This document shows positions 33,199 through 41,950 of a stretch of 64,000 nt of DNA, in pieces. Location: contig JAKOVD010000119.1 of NCBI GenBank assembly GCA_029782215.1, positions 1 through 64,000 on the forward strand. The letters run 5' to 3'. How positions within the stretch are numbered: position 1 is the first letter of the stretch; every line of letters begins with the position of its first letter. A model generated the notes under the pieces. The model had not been told where the DNA came from, made no database searches, and saw only the letters and a program-made list of their open reading frames with translations. The position numbers were made by a program, and so were the translations under genes. Source of the stretch: Chloroflexota bacterium. GTDB lineage: Bacteria > Chloroflexota > Anaerolineae > J102.

Positions 33199-34358
33199 GA
33201 TGGCGCCCGGCGCAGTGAACGGGCCAAACCCAGGAGGACGATGATGCCGAAGAGAAGATGGACCAGACTCTGGGGAAACTCCTGCGCCGTGGCCGGACCT
33301 GCCTGGCCGCGCAGGCCCTCATAGGCCAGGGCGTCGGGGTAGCCGGTCATCAGGGCGTTGACCTGGCCGCTCTGCACGTAGGGTTCCAGCACAGGGCCCA
33401 CGGCGCCCGAAGCGGCCACCAACAGGGGCGCCTGCCAGCGTGTGGCGATCTGCTCGATCCATTCCCGGCTGGCGCCGGTCTCGGCGGTGAACTCGACGAC
33501 CAGGTCAAAGGACTCGACGCTGGCGTCGGGCGCCATCTCCAGGCGGCTCAGGTTGGCCGCGCTCAGGCTGGCAGTTCCGGCCGGCGAGAGCGCCAGGGCC
33601 TGGAGCGCCGCCGCCTCGCCGGGGATGAAACCGAAGTTGGTGGGCCGCGGCGTCGTGATCCCCTGGCCGGTGGGCCCCTGCCAGGCCGCGGTGTAGGCGG
33701 CGGCGTCCGCGGCCATGACCGGACCGAGGGGGCGCAGGCTCATCTGGGCCAGGCGCACGCGCTTGTCCTGCAGATGGCTCAGGAGCGCCTGGGCAAGCAG
33801 CTGCATCTCACCCTGGGTCGTGGGTTCATAGTCCCAGGCAACGAGAACACGCGCCCCAGGCGGCAGCGCCTCGATCAGAGCATAGGCCGCCTCGACGCCG
33901 GGACGCCGGGGGCCGGGAGCCTGTTGGGCGGGCGGAAAGGCAAAGCCGGCCAGGATGGCGATGAGAAAGGCCAACCCAATCCAGATGGGTCGTGCGGGCG
34001 GCTGCTGGACACGCGGGCTGGCTTCCACCGGCGCTGCTGGCGGCCGCCCCGCCGTCACTGCCACAGCCGCCGGCAGGGCGCGCTGGACGATGTCTTCCAC
34101 CCGCTGCCGGTCAGCCTCCGTGCCGGGCGCCAGGCGGCCCGTGCTGATGATCGGCTCCGGCGGGATCAGCCCCTGGATCTGGGCCAGCAGGCGCGGGGGC
34201 GGCAGAGACTCCACACCCGGCGGGACTTCCTCCGGCGCTTCCGCTTCCGCAGCGTCAGCGGCTTCCGCCAGGGACGCGCCGCCAAGCCCGGCGCCGCAGG
34301 CGGTGCAGACTCCGGCCTCGTCGTCGTTGTGGGCGCCGCAGTTCGGGCAAACGATCAT
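33195..34358 (-). CDS. Zinc-ribbon membrane protein with large extracytoplasmic domain
   Basis: The 387-residue protein starts with a rubredoxin-like zinc ribbon (CPNCGAHN...CTACG, Cys4 to Cys21), then an acidic/Pro-rich linker (about 25-120), a TM helix (about 127-145), a domain of about 200 residues, and a C-terminal TM helix (about 362-380) with basic end RSLRRAPS. Part of the domain, EPYVQSGQVNALMTGYPDALAYE, resembles C-terminal portions seen in other bacterial proteins with the same layout. The ATG at 34358 overlaps the upstream stop as ATGA. Function is unknown; the zinc ribbon is on the cytoplasmic side. Confidence 0.78.
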   Translation of the reverse strand: MIVCPNCGAHNDDEAGVCTACGAGLGGASLAEAADAAEAEAPEEVPPGVESLPPPRLLAQIQGLIPPEPIISTGRLAPGTEADRQRVEDIVQRALPAAVAVTAGRPPAAPVEASPRVQQPPARPIWIGLAFLIAILAGFAFPPAQQAPGPRRPGVEAAYALIEALPPGARVLVAWDYEPTTQGEMQLLAQALLSHLQDKRVRLAQMSLRPLGPVMAADAAAYTAAWQGPTGQGITTPRPTNFGFIPGEAAALQALALSPAGTASLSAANLSRLEMAPDASVESFDLVVEFTAETGASREWIEQIATRWQAPLLVAASGAVGPVLEPYVQSGQVNALMTGYPDALAYEGLRGQAGPATAQEFPQSLVHLLFGIIVLLGLARSLRRAPS

Positions 34359-34963
34359 CGCTCGCCCCTCAGACGCAGCCGCGACAGCGCCGCCAGAATA
34401 ACGCCCAAGGCCAGGCCGATGAGCACCCCTCGCCAGGCCGCCGCCGCCGGTCCCACCAGCAGGTTGTGGCGGATGCCGGCCAGGTAGGGCGCCAGGGCGG
34501 GCGTCTGGCCGAACAGGACCAACAGCAGCCCCACGGCAAAGACCAGCATGCCCAGGTCGCGCAGGCGGAGTCGCTGGTACAGAGCGAAGGCCAGGAAGAT
34601 GGGCAGCAGCGCAAAAAGGGCGGCCAGGCCGGGAATAAGAAGCCAGTCCAGCACCCATCGCCCCCAGCCGGCATCGTAGCCCTGGGGAAGCAGCCCGCCG
34701 GCAAAGGCGAGCAGGAAACCCACCACCACGGCAACGCTGGCCCGGCCATGCCGCAGCCGCCGCAGATGCCGGGCCAGCAGGTTCAGGCTCCCGAACAGCA
34801 GGGCCGCCGCGGTCAGGAGTACGACCGCCTGCAGCACCGGCTGCGCCAGGCTGCTGAGGGGCGGCACCGGCGCAAAGTAGTTCAGGAACACGATCGCGCC
34901 CGCGATCACGCCCAGGGCGAGGGCAAGGACGCGTAGCACGGTGGCGGTGGGCGAGGAGGACAT
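34355..34963 (-). CDS. Multi-pass membrane protein, 202 residues
   Basis: An unrecognised protein with about six hydrophobic segments (starting VLRVLALALGVIAGAIVFL and ending GVLIGLALGVILAAL) and a positively charged C-terminus RLRLRGER. It starts 2 bases after the MTA-phosphorylase stop and overlaps the zinc-ribbon gene by four bases, so the three membrane genes and the phosphorylase are one transcription unit. Confidence 0.72.
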   Translation of the reverse strand: MSSSPTATVLRVLALALGVIAGAIVFLNYFAPVPPLSSLAQPVLQAVVLLTAAALLFGSLNLLARHLRRLRHGRASVAVVVGFLLAFAGGLLPQGYDAGWGRWVLDWLLIPGLAALFALLPIFLAFALYQRLRLRDLGMLVFAVGLLLVLFGQTPALAPYLAGIRHNLLVGPAAAAWRGVLIGLALGVILAALSRLRLRGER

Positions 34964-34965
34964 CG

Positions 34966-35787
34966 TCAGGAACGCGCCTCCGCGGCGCTGCTGCCAGCCA
35001 TCCAGTGCCGGGCGGCCGCGATCAGGATGGGCAAACAGGTCATCGCCACCTCAGGGCCAAACTGGCGTCGAGGCGGCCGGCCTGCGGCGCGCCCGGTGGC
35101 ATAGTTGGTGAGATAACAGAGGCTGGCGTAAGCCAGACCAGCCTCCTGGGCCAGGAACACCTCCGGCGAGAGGGTCATGCCGACCAGGTCGGCCCCGGCC
35201 GCGGCGTAGAGGGCGATCTCCGCCGCCGTCTCCAGACGCGGTCCTTCCGTACACACGTAGACGCCCCTGGCGTGCCAGCGCAGGTCGGGCGGAGCCGCAC
35301 CAGCCAGGGCAGCGCTGATCGCAGCCCGGGCGCCTGGGTGAAATGCCGGGCCTGTAGCGGCTGCCATGCCCTCAAGGCTAAAGGTCGCCACGCGGGTGCG
35401 GGTGAAATCGAGAAAGTCGTGCGGCGCCACCAGGTCGCCCACCTCGAGCTGCGGCGTAATGGCGCCGGTCCCGTTCCAGGAAAAGACCACCTCGGCGCCC
35501 AAGGCGGTCGCCGCCCAAATCAGGGCCCGGTGATTGAGGAACCCCGCCGACCGCTGCAGACGCTCGTGGCCATGCCGCGAGCAGAAGGCGATCGGTGCGC
35601 CGGTCCGATCGGGATCGAGAAGGACGATCGGCGGGGAAATGCCGTAGGGGGTGTCAATGGCGGCCGGCGCCCCAAGGGGGCCAAAGGGCGCCAAATCGAG
35701 GCCGTAGGCGGCGGTGCCGCCTACGATCAGGACGAGCGCACGGCGTTCAGAGATATCCTGGTTAGAGAACACGACGCTGGCCGACAT
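34966..35787 (-). CDS. S-methyl-5'-thioadenosine/thioinosine phosphorylase (MTAP family)
   Basis: The 273-residue purine-nucleoside phosphorylase family enzyme splits methylthioadenosine (or thioinosine) with phosphate, the first step of methionine salvage. Seen are FSWNGTGAITPQLEVGDLVAPHDFLDFTR, VYVCTEGPRLETAAEIALY and GMTLSPEVFLAQEAGLAYASL, in the family order. The protein is slightly short, and the N-terminal GGTAAY replaces the usual GGSGxY. A TAGAAT -10-like box only 8 bases upstream of the ATG suggests a leaderless transcript. It pairs functionally with mtnA at 39777. Confidence 0.85.
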   Translation of the reverse strand: MSASVVFSNQDISERRALVLIVGGTAAYGLDLAPFGPLGAPAAIDTPYGISPPIVLLDPDRTGAPIAFCSRHGHERLQRSAGFLNHRALIWAATALGAEVVFSWNGTGAITPQLEVGDLVAPHDFLDFTRTRVATFSLEGMAAATGPAFHPGARAAISAALAGAAPPDLRWHARGVYVCTEGPRLETAAEIALYAAAGADLVGMTLSPEVFLAQEAGLAYASLCYLTNYATGRAAGRPPRRQFGPEVAMTCLPILIAAARHWMAGSSAAEARS

Positions 35788-35794
35788 GCCGCCT

Positions 35795-35800
35795 ATTCTA
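35795..35800 (-). promoter_or_regulatory. TAGAAT -10 box giving a leaderless MTAP transcript
   Basis: TAGAAT reads on the minus strand at 35800-35795. With a normal -10 to +1 spacing of about 7 bases, transcription would begin on or beside the ATG at 35787, so the message would have no leader. No clear -35 box is seen. Confidence 0.35.
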
Positions 35801-35931
35801 TCAGTCTCCTGACCAGGAACGCGAGCGCCCGCAGGGCTGGAGGCGATTCATCTTTGCGCGCGCCTCGGAGACAGCACCACCCCCAGACGCGCCTGTGCCG
35901 GCGAACAAGCGGCGCACGGGTGGCGTGCAAG

Positions 35932-35964
35932 TTGTCCAGATTTTTCTTTGCAATACCTGGACAA
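35932..35964. promoter_or_regulatory. Inverted repeat TTGTCCAG...CTGGACAA, candidate operator
   Basis: TTGTCCAG (35932-35939) is repeated inverted as CTGGACAA (35957-35964), a perfect 8-bp repeat with centres 25 bases apart. It lies about 130-160 bases upstream of the HlyD-family gene inside the AT-rich part of the gap. Two half-sites on the same helix face suggest a dimer or tetramer binding site; a hairpin is also possible. Confidence 0.45.
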
Positions 35965-36090
35965 TTGGAATTTCTATTACAGCTATTTGGACTCGATACA
36001 GATTAAATGCTTAGCGAAGTGCAATAAATGCCAGACATCTGGCAGGTATTCTCATCACCCGAAATACCCATACAATTCCAAGGAACTTCA

Positions 36091-37404
36091 ATGCGCAAGC
36101 GAAACATCCTCATCATCGCCGTGATTGCGATCGTCATCCTCTTGGCGGGCGGATTCGCCTTCTCCCGGATGGGCCGCAGCCAGGCTGCCGCCGCCACGCC
36201 GGCGCCAGAAACGGCCGCAGCCGCTGAGGCCCCCGCGGCCGAGCCCGGCGTCGTGAACGCCGATGCCAAGGTCGTGCCGGTGCAGAGCGCTGAGCTCAGC
36301 CTGGCGGCCAACGGCATCGTGGCCGAGGTCCTGGTGGCGGAAGGCGATCGCGTCGAAGCGGGCCAGCCGCTGCTGCGCCTGGATTCGGCCCGGCAGAAAG
36401 CGTCGCTTGCGCAGGCCCAGGCCCAGTTGCAGCGAGCCGAGGCGCAGTTGGCGCAGGCCAAATCCGGCGCCCGCGAGGAAGAGATCGCTGCCGCCCGCGC
36501 CGCCCTGGATGCCGCCCAGGCCCGCCTCGACCGCATCCAGCAGGGCGGCACGACCGCCGCCGCCCAGGCCAGCCTGGCCGAGGCCGAGGCCGGTCTGCAG
36601 AAACTGAAGGAAGGCGCCAGCAGCGATCAGCTCATCGCCGCCGAAACCGACGTCGCCAATGCCGAGGCGCGGCTGCGCCAGGCCCAGGCTGCCTATGACA
36701 AGGTGAGCGGCCTGGCCGATATTGCAGCCCGGCCCGAATCGGCCCAGCTCGAACAGGCAACCAATACCCTGGGCGCCGCTCAGGCCCGCTTGGCCGATCT
36801 CAAACGGGGCGCCAGCGCTGCCGACCTGGCCGCTGCCGCCGCCCGCGTCCGCCGCGCCCAGGCCGACGTTCAGGGGCTCCAGTCCACGCAGCCGGCCGAC
36901 GTCGCCGCCGCCCAGGCAGACGTACGCCAGTTGAAGGCCCAGCTTGATCTCCTGGCTGCGGGCTCACGCCCGGAACAGATCCAGGCGCTGGAGGCGGATG
37001 TGGCCGCGGCGCAGGCAGCCGTGGCACAGGCTGAAGCTGCTCTTTCCGAAATCGAGCTCAAGGCGCCCTTCGCCGGGGCCATCGCCACGCTCAATGCCAA
37101 GGTGGGCGAACAGGTCACGACCAGCAAGCCGGTTGTGACCCTCGCCGACCTGGGCCGCTGGCAGATCGAGACCGATGATCTCACCGAGCTTGAGGCGGTC
37201 AAGGTCATGCCCGGCGAAAAAGTTACCCTGACCTACGATGCTTTGCCCGACCTCAGGCAGTCCGGCACCGTCAAACTGATCCGCGCCATTGGCACGGACA
37301 ACCGCGGCGACATCGTCTACACCGTGGTCGTCACGCCCGATGAACAGGATGGACGGCTGCTCTGGAACATGACCGCCGTGGTGACCTTCCCGCAGGAGTC
37401 CTGA
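36091..37404 (+). CDS. HlyD/DevB-family periplasmic adaptor of an ABC exporter
   Basis: The 437-residue membrane-fusion protein has one N-terminal membrane helix (about 5-25), a barrel-sandwich domain split around residues 70-95 (VNADAKVVPVQSAELSLAANGIVAEVLVAEGDRVEAGQPLLRLD), a very long Ala/Gln/Glu-rich coiled coil (about 100-320) and the returning half KAPFAGAIATLNAKVGEQVTTSKPVVTLADL. It should link the inner-membrane ABC permease to the cell surface. The start uses the ATG after AAGGAA. Order HlyD-permease-ATPase resembles DevBCA of cyanobacteria. Coiled coil is unusually long. Confidence 0.88.
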   Translation: MRKRNILIIAVIAIVILLAGGFAFSRMGRSQAAAATPAPETAAAAEAPAAEPGVVNADAKVVPVQSAELSLAANGIVAEVLVAEGDRVEAGQPLLRLDSARQKASLAQAQAQLQRAEAQLAQAKSGAREEEIAAARAALDAAQARLDRIQQGGTTAAAQASLAEAEAGLQKLKEGASSDQLIAAETDVANAEARLRQAQAAYDKVSGLADIAARPESAQLEQATNTLGAAQARLADLKRGASAADLAAAAARVRRAQADVQGLQSTQPADVAAAQADVRQLKAQLDLLAAGSRPEQIQALEADVAAAQAAVAQAEAALSEIELKAPFAGAIATLNAKVGEQVTTSKPVVTLADLGRWQIETDDLTELEAVKVMPGEKVTLTYDALPDLRQSGTVKLIRAIGTDNRGDIVYTVVVTPDEQDGRLLWNMTAVVTFPQES

Positions 37405-37408
37405 CTCC

Positions 37409-38563
37409 ATGTCCTTCTACCTTGCTTTTAAAGAACTCTGGCACAACCGCGGCCGGTTCCTGCTCGTCGCCATGGTGGTGGCGCTCATCACCACCCTGGT
37501 CCTGTTCATCGCCGCCCTGGCGCAGGGTCTGGGCGACGGCTATCGCGAGTATATCGGGAGGCTGAACGGCGAGCTCCTCGTCTACCAGGCGAACACCAAT
37601 CTCTCCACCTCCGCCAGTCGCCTGGGCCGGTCCCTGCTGGCCAACGTCCGGCGGGTGGACGGCGTGGAGGAGGCAGGACAGGTCAGCTTCACCTCCGCCA
37701 CCCTGGTCTTTCCCGATGACCGCAAACCACTCGACATCGGCCTCATCGGCGTCGAGCCCGGCATGCCGGGAGAGCCGCCCGCCCTCCAGGGCGTCAATCT
37801 CAGCCGCAATCGCAGCAATGAAGCCGTGCTCGACCGCAACACAGCCCTGCGCGGCAATATTAAGGTTGGCGACACCATCACCGTCAAGTCGATCCAGGGC
37901 ACTGAAGAGAAGTTCTACCCGATCACCGTCGTCGGCATCAGCGACAAGCGCCAGAATTTCCTGCAGCCTTCGGTCTTCGTCCCTTACCTGACCTGGGACA
38001 GGATCCGGCCGAAAGGCTCCAGCGAGCCGACCAACGGCGAGTTCATCTCGAACATCATCGTCGCCAAGCTCAAAGACCCCGCCGACTGGCAAAACATGGC
38101 CAAGCGCATCGAGCGAGAGGTCAACAACACCCAGGTGGTGGACCGGGTGACCGCCTATACGGCGTCGCCAGGCTACTCCGCCCAGCAGAGCACGCTCAAC
38201 ACCCAGCGCTATTTCACCCTGCTCATCGGCATTCTCGTGCTCGGCGGCTTCTTCCAGATCCAAACCCTGCAGAAAGTCGCCCAGATCGGCATGCTGCGGG
38301 CGATCGGCACCTCCCGCTTCACCGTGGGCGCTGCCTCCATGATCCAGATCGTCACCGTCAACGCCGTCGGCGTCCTGATCGGCACGACGGGAGCCGTCCT
38401 GCTCTCGCTGGGCTTTCCGCCAGCCGTCCCCATCACCTTCACGCCAGCGGCGGTTGCCTCAGCCGTGGTGTCCCTGTTGATCATCGGCCCCCTGGGGGGG
38501 CTGGTGTCGGTCTGGGTCCTGTCACGGGTCGAGCCCCTGCGGGCGCTCGGCCTGGCGCAGTAG
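37409..38563 (+). CDS. FtsX/MacB/DevC-type ABC permease
   Basis: The 384-residue protein has the FtsX layout: TM1 (about 14-38, FLLVAMVVALITTLVLFIAAL), a large extracytoplasmic domain (about 40-270) and three C-terminal helices (about 274-292, 320-345 and 352-378). PALQGVNLSRNRSNEAVLDRN is part of the periplasmic core. It is four bases after the HlyD gene and 21 bases before the ATPase gene, so all three form an operon. Such permeases usually export or extract peptides, lipids or glycolipids with an adaptor. Confidence 0.88.
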   Translation: MSFYLAFKELWHNRGRFLLVAMVVALITTLVLFIAALAQGLGDGYREYIGRLNGELLVYQANTNLSTSASRLGRSLLANVRRVDGVEEAGQVSFTSATLVFPDDRKPLDIGLIGVEPGMPGEPPALQGVNLSRNRSNEAVLDRNTALRGNIKVGDTITVKSIQGTEEKFYPITVVGISDKRQNFLQPSVFVPYLTWDRIRPKGSSEPTNGEFISNIIVAKLKDPADWQNMAKRIEREVNNTQVVDRVTAYTASPGYSAQQSTLNTQRYFTLLIGILVLGGFFQIQTLQKVAQIGMLRAIGTSRFTVGAASMIQIVTVNAVGVLIGTTGAVLLSLGFPPAVPITFTPAAVASAVVSLLIIGPLGGLVSVWVLSRVEPLRALGLAQ

Positions 38564-38584
38564 CCCGGCGGAGGTCAAAACATC

Positions 38585-39313
<729 letters not shown>

Positions 39314-39363
39314 GCCGCCGTCCCGCCCCGGCCTTTCTCTATGTTGTTTAGGAGGACAGGACC

Positions 39364-39759
39364 GTGCTGGACGAATTCAGGAAGTTCATCATGCGCGGCA
39401 ACGTCATTGACCTGGCGGTGGCCGTGGTCATGGGCGCGGCCTTTGGCGCCATTATCACCTCGCTCGTCAACGACATCATTATGCCGCTCGTCGGCGTCCT
39501 CATGGGCGGCGTCGACTTCAGCGGACTATCGGTCACGGTCGGGAACGCCACCATTGCCTACGGCGCCTTCATCCAGGCCCTGATCAACTTCCTGATCATC
39601 GCCACAGCCCTGTTCGTGGTCGTCAAGGCCATGAACACGGCCACCGCCGCCATGAGCAAGAAGGCAGAAACGGCCGCCCCGCCCCCATCGCCGTCCGCCG
39701 AGGCAGCGCTGCTGGCTGAGATACGCGATCTGCTGAAGGAAGGACGGGGAACCCTGTAG
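39364..39759 (+). CDS. mscL: Large-conductance mechanosensitive channel MscL
   Basis: The 131-residue protein opens under high membrane tension to let solutes escape. The family start [20 protein letters not shown] and TM1 [17 protein letters not shown] are intact; TM2 is about 70-95 ([19 protein letters not shown]), then a charged C-terminal bundle [12 protein letters not shown]. The start is GTG at 39364 with AGGAGG at about 39350. It follows the ABC operon on the same strand by 50 bases and may be partly co-transcribed. Confidence 0.95.
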   Translation: MLDEFRKFIMRGNVIDLAVAVVMGAAFGAIITSLVNDIIMPLVGVLMGGVDFSGLSVTVGNATIAYGAFIQALINFLIIATALFVVVKAMNTATAAMSKKAETAAPPPSPSAEAALLAEIRDLLKEGRGTL

Positions 39760-39795
39760 ACCGGGAGAACCCGCTTTTACTCGCGCCCCGGTCTA
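39757..39795. terminator. Hairpin between convergent mscL and mtnA
   Basis: TAGACCGGG (39757-39765) pairs perfectly with CCCGGTCTA (39787-39795). The left arm contains the mscL stop codon, and the mtnA stop lies in the loop. It can work for both converging transcripts. A CTTTT run in the loop is the only T-rich element. Confidence 0.5.
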
Positions 39796-40817
39796 TCACC
39801 CTCCCAATACGTCCCCACCCGGTGCGCCGGAAAGACGCCGCGGTCCGTGACGATGCCGCTGATCAGGTGAGGGGGGGTGATGTCAAAAGCCGGGTAGAGG
39901 GCATCGATACCCTCGACGGCGGTGCGCTGGCCAGCCAGGTATAGCACCTCGCGGCCGTTCCGCCACTCGATGGTGATGCCGCCGGCCGCGGGCGTCTGCG
40001 GGTCGGGCCCGTCATAGCCCAGCACGTAGAAGGGCAGGCGGTGGTAGTGGGCAGCCAGGGCGATCTGGAAGGTCCCTACTTTGTTCGTGATGTGCCCGTC
40101 CAGGGTAATGCGGTCGGCGGCGCAAATGAACTTATCGATCAGGCCCTGGCTCATCAGGTGGGCAGGCATGCCGTCGGTGACCAGGGTACAGGGAATGCCC
40201 ATCTCGACGGCGCTCTGGCTGGTCAGACGGGCGCCCTGCAGGTAGGGCCGTGTCTCCGTGGGATAGAGGTGGATGCGCTTGCCCTGGCTGCGGGCGATCC
40301 AGAGCATCCAGCACAGGGCGGCGCCGGCGAAGCAGTGGGTGAGCACACGGTCACCGTCAGCCAGCAAATCAGCGGCGTACTGGCCACAGGCGCGGCTGAC
40401 CTGGTTGCCGCGCTCGATCTCGGCATTGACATAGGACAGGACGGCATTCCTGGCATCCTCCCCAGCGGCCAGGGCTGCCAGCGCCCGCTCCAGCGCCGCC
40501 GGGATGACGTGGTGCAGATCGTCGGCCGTGGGGCGCGTGGCCAGCAGGCGGTCGGCGGCGCGGCGGTAGGCCGTCGCCGTGGGCTCGCTCAGCACCATGC
40601 CCAGGCCGGCGGCGTAGGCCAGCGGCGGCCCGCCCTGCACGACCATGTCCTCGACGGCCTGCGCCACCTCCTCCACCGTGCGGCAGGCCACGTACTCGGT
40701 GGCAAACGGGTACTTCCGCCGGTCCAGCAGCACCACCGCCTGTTTCGCAGGGTCATAGCGGAGGGTATTGAAGCGGTCGGCAAGGACGGCGGGGCAGGGG
40801 GGAATGCTAGAAGGCAT
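39777..40817 (-). CDS. mtnA: Methylthioribose-1-phosphate isomerase-like protein (MtnA)
   Basis: The 346-residue eIF2B-like enzyme converts methylthioribose-1-phosphate to methylthioribulose-1-phosphate in methionine salvage. Catalytic residues are readable: Cys162 in THCFAGAAL and Asp235 in CAADRITLDGHITNKVGT; TETRPYLQGARLT is also characteristic. Two family motifs are altered: the usual RGAPAIG reads VQGGPPLA, and THCNAG reads THCFAG. It may therefore act on a related sugar phosphate (for example a ribose-1,5-bisphosphate-isomerase-like substrate). It is 6 bases after hypE. The MTA-phosphorylase gene at 34966 supports the salvage role. Confidence 0.82.
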   Translation of the reverse strand: MPSSIPPCPAVLADRFNTLRYDPAKQAVVLLDRRKYPFATEYVACRTVEEVAQAVEDMVVQGGPPLAYAAGLGMVLSEPTATAYRRAADRLLATRPTADDLHHVIPAALERALAALAAGEDARNAVLSYVNAEIERGNQVSRACGQYAADLLADGDRVLTHCFAGAALCWMLWIARSQGKRIHLYPTETRPYLQGARLTSQSAVEMGIPCTLVTDGMPAHLMSQGLIDKFICAADRITLDGHITNKVGTFQIALAAHYHRLPFYVLGYDGPDPQTPAAGGITIEWRNGREVLYLAGQRTAVEGIDALYPAFDITPPHLISGIVTDRGVFPAHRVGTYWEGDRPGRE

Positions 40818-40823
40818 GTCTGT

Positions 40824-41882
40824 TCAGCAGATCCGCGGTAGCTGCTCACCGCTCAGCATGTCCACCACCCGCAGGCCGCCAACGCGGCTGCGCAGGAAGA
40901 CCCGGCCGGGGTGGTCTGCGACCACATGGCCGATGACCGCCGCCCCCTGGCCGCGGGGATGCGCCCGCATCGCCGCCAACACCACCTCGGCGGCCTCCGG
41001 GGCGACGATGGCCAGGCACTTGCCCTCGTTGGCCACGTAGAGGGGGTCAAAGCCTAAGATCTCGCACGCCCCCGCCACGTCCTCGCGCACGGGGATGTCT
41101 TTCTCGACCAGGCGGATGCCCACCTGCGCCTGCTGGGCGATCTCGTTCACGACGCTGGCCACGCCCCCGCGGGTCGGGTCGCGCAGCACGTGCACTCCCT
41201 CGCCCCCGGCCGCCAGCATCGCCGCCACCAGGTCATGCAGGGGCGCCGAATCGCTGAGGATCGCAGTCTCGAATTCCAGCCCCTCCCGCACCGACATGAT
41301 GGCAATGCCGTGCTCGGCGATGGAACCGCTGATCAGGACCACGTCTCCGGGCTGCGCCCGCTGCGGCGAGATCGACACGCCCGCAGGCACCAGGCCCAGA
41401 CCAGCCGTGTTGATGTAGAGCCCATCTCCCTTGCCGCGGTCCACGACCTTGGTGTCGCCGGTCACCACCGGCACACCCACGGCCTGCGCCGCCGCCTGCA
41501 GCGAACGCACCACCTGCCACAGCTCCGCCATCGCCAGCCCCTCCTCCAGGATCATGCCCACCGACAGCGCCAGGGGTTGGGCGCCGCACATGGCCAGATC
41601 GTTGACCGTGCCGTGCACCGCCAGGGAACCGATGTCGCCGCCGGGGAAAAAGCGCGGGCTGATGACGTAGGTGTCGGTGGAGAAGGCCAGGCGCCCGCCG
41701 TTCACGGTCAGGATGGCGCCATCATGCAGCATCCCCAGGGCCGGGTTGGCGAAGGTGGGCGCAAACATCCGCTCGATCAGCATCTGCGTCAGACGCCCGC
41801 CGCCGCCGTGCGCCAGCAGCACCTGCGGGTAGTCGCTGATGGGAATGGGGCACTGCAGGGCAAAGTCGATGGGAGCGGTCAT
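40824..41882 (-). CDS. hypE: Hydrogenase maturation protein HypE (carbamoyl dehydratase)
   Basis: The 352-residue protein of the AIR-synthase/PurM fold turns the thiocarbamate made by HypF into a nitrile (cyanide) ligand for [NiFe]-hydrogenase. The decisive mark is the C-terminal LPRIC, whose last Cys carries the thiocarboxamide. Other signs are [14 protein letters not shown] at the N-terminus, the ATP site [19 protein letters not shown] and [15 protein letters not shown]. No other hyp gene or hydrogenase subunit is in the window. The ATG at 41882 is chosen; farther upstream the frame lies in the repeat hairpin. Its neighbours are mqnE and mtnA. Confidence 0.9.
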   Translation of the reverse strand: MTAPIDFALQCPIPISDYPQVLLAHGGGGRLTQMLIERMFAPTFANPALGMLHDGAILTVNGGRLAFSTDTYVISPRFFPGGDIGSLAVHGTVNDLAMCGAQPLALSVGMILEEGLAMAELWQVVRSLQAAAQAVGVPVVTGDTKVVDRGKGDGLYINTAGLGLVPAGVSISPQRAQPGDVVLISGSIAEHGIAIMSVREGLEFETAILSDSAPLHDLVAAMLAAGGEGVHVLRDPTRGGVASVVNEIAQQAQVGIRLVEKDIPVREDVAGACEILGFDPLYVANEGKCLAIVAPEAAEVVLAAMRAHPRGQGAAVIGHVVADHPGRVFLRSRVGGLRVVDMLSGEQLPRIC

Positions 41883-41885
41883 GGG

Positions 41886-41950
41886 GTGGCAGGTAGCAGG
41901 CGGCAAGTGGCAGGTGGCAAGTGGCCACCTGCCACTTGCTACTTGCTACC
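41886..41950. other. Long hairpin between mqnE stop and hypE start
   Basis: GCAAGTGGCAGGTGGC (41903-41918) is a perfect inverted repeat of GCCACCTGCCACTTGC (41924-41939), with a 5-base loop. GGTAGCA (41892-41898) and TGCTACC (41944-41950) extend the stem beyond a small internal loop. It fills nearly the whole gap from the mqnE stop to 4-10 bases before the hypE ATG. It may terminate, weaken or stabilise the transcript, or bury the hypE ribosome-binding site. Its outer part shares GGTGGCAGGTAGCAGG with the segment at 10880. Confidence 0.7.

Larger units (their letters stand above)
35788..36090. other. AT-rich intergenic segment upstream of the HlyD/ABC operon
   Basis: Most of this 303-base gap between divergent transcription units has no coding sign. 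Bases about 35938-36010 are clearly AT-rich against the background and contain an inverted repeat (35932-35964). An AAGGAA ribosome-binding site lies just before the HlyD ATG at 36091. Confidence 0.6.
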
